Source: Sphingomonas sp. JC676
Lineage (GTDB): Bacteria > Pseudomonadota > Alphaproteobacteria > Sphingomonadales > Sphingomonadaceae
Length of the DNA stretch: 64,000 nt
NCBI RefSeq assembly: GCF_014489075.1
Contig: NZ_JACTGR010000005.1
Location: 124,001-188,000 of the forward strand
Direction: 5' to 3'
Below the pieces are notes generated by a model, which was not told the origin of the DNA, made no database searches, and was given only the letters and a program-made list of their open reading frames with translations. A program made the position numbers and the translations under genes. Positions within the stretch are counted from its first letter, which is position 1. Every line of letters starts with the position of its first letter. Shown here in pieces: positions 63,982 to 64,000 of the stretch.

Positions 63982-64000
63982 ATGCTGACCTGTTTCATCC
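63982..64000 (+). CDS. Start of a further gene (cut by window edge)
   Basis: ATG 63982 is preceded by AAAGGAA at a suitable distance and opens MLTCFI before the window ends. This N-terminus would fit a NIPSNAP-family protein, but six residues do not allow an identification. The divergent position next to the ArsR-type regulator supports a real gene. Confidence 0.4.

Noticed and set aside
1..64000. Search for CRISPR arrays, transposases, integrases and phage genes
   Set aside because: None was seen on either strand; the truncated genes lack insertion-sequence ends nearby.

Overview
The window is a GC-rich bacterial chromosome segment. Its gene content points to a Sphingomonadaceae member (Sphingomonas-like alphaproteobacterium): an ALAS-type hemA, the rpiB-glyA-nrdR order, three full-length TonB-dependent receptors plus a truncated one, an isolated rpsD, many small secreted proteins, and membrane-anchored LuxR and LytTR regulators. 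This placement rests on reading the sequence, not on a database search. No transposase, integrase, phage gene or CRISPR array was seen. Mobile-like signs are limited to two copies of a dispersed ~155 bp palindromic repeat (4049-4205 and 56889-57046) and two 5'-truncated outer-membrane-protein genes.

Region 1 (1-22 kb) is mostly conserved core. It holds plsY (cut by the window edge), murI, hemA, a LuxR/DUF4199 membrane pair, the betaine-lipid pair btaB-btaA, a LytTR regulator, rpiB-glyA-nrdR-trmJ, chorismate mutase and rpsD. These are followed by secreted hydrolases (an S9 peptidase, a CE15-like esterase, an M28 peptidase), agmatine-to-putrescine conversion (aguA, aguB) with a sulfite-oxidase-fold gene, a family 5 uracil-DNA glycosylase, folK and a tRNA-Lys(TTT).

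Region 2 (22.4-35.6 kb) is an accessory surface-glycan island downstream of the tRNA. It starts with a truncated autotransporter barrel. Then comes a tightly coupled run: a split transketolase pair, rfbF, rfbG, an NAD-dependent epimerase/reductase, a GtrB-like membrane glycosyltransferase, rfbH and two large GT-C-like membrane proteins, followed by a radical SAM/SPASM protein. Together they suggest synthesis of a CDP-3,6-dideoxyhexose, perhaps with a two-carbon branch added by the transketolase, its loading on a polyprenyl phosphate, and transfer outside the cytoplasmic membrane. This is the strongest candidate for an undescribed system in the window.

Region 3 (35.6-46.6 kb) looks like a sugar-acid utilisation locus: enolase-superfamily dehydratase, IclR regulator, DapA-like aldolase, TonB-dependent receptor, SDR dehydrogenase, DgoK-like kinase, hexuronate-type MFS transporter, SMP-30 lactonase and an esterase. 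Two divergent promoter regions in it share a TGTTGCTA-type motif, which suggests common control.

Region 4 (46.7-64 kb) holds a DUF2332 protein, a chemoreceptor, three TonB-dependent receptor genes (one truncated), a PAP2 phosphatase, galE, msrA, an aquaporin, a Sua5/TsaC protein, an acyl-CoA dehydrogenase and an ArsR-type regulator. The last few bases hold the likely start of a further gene.
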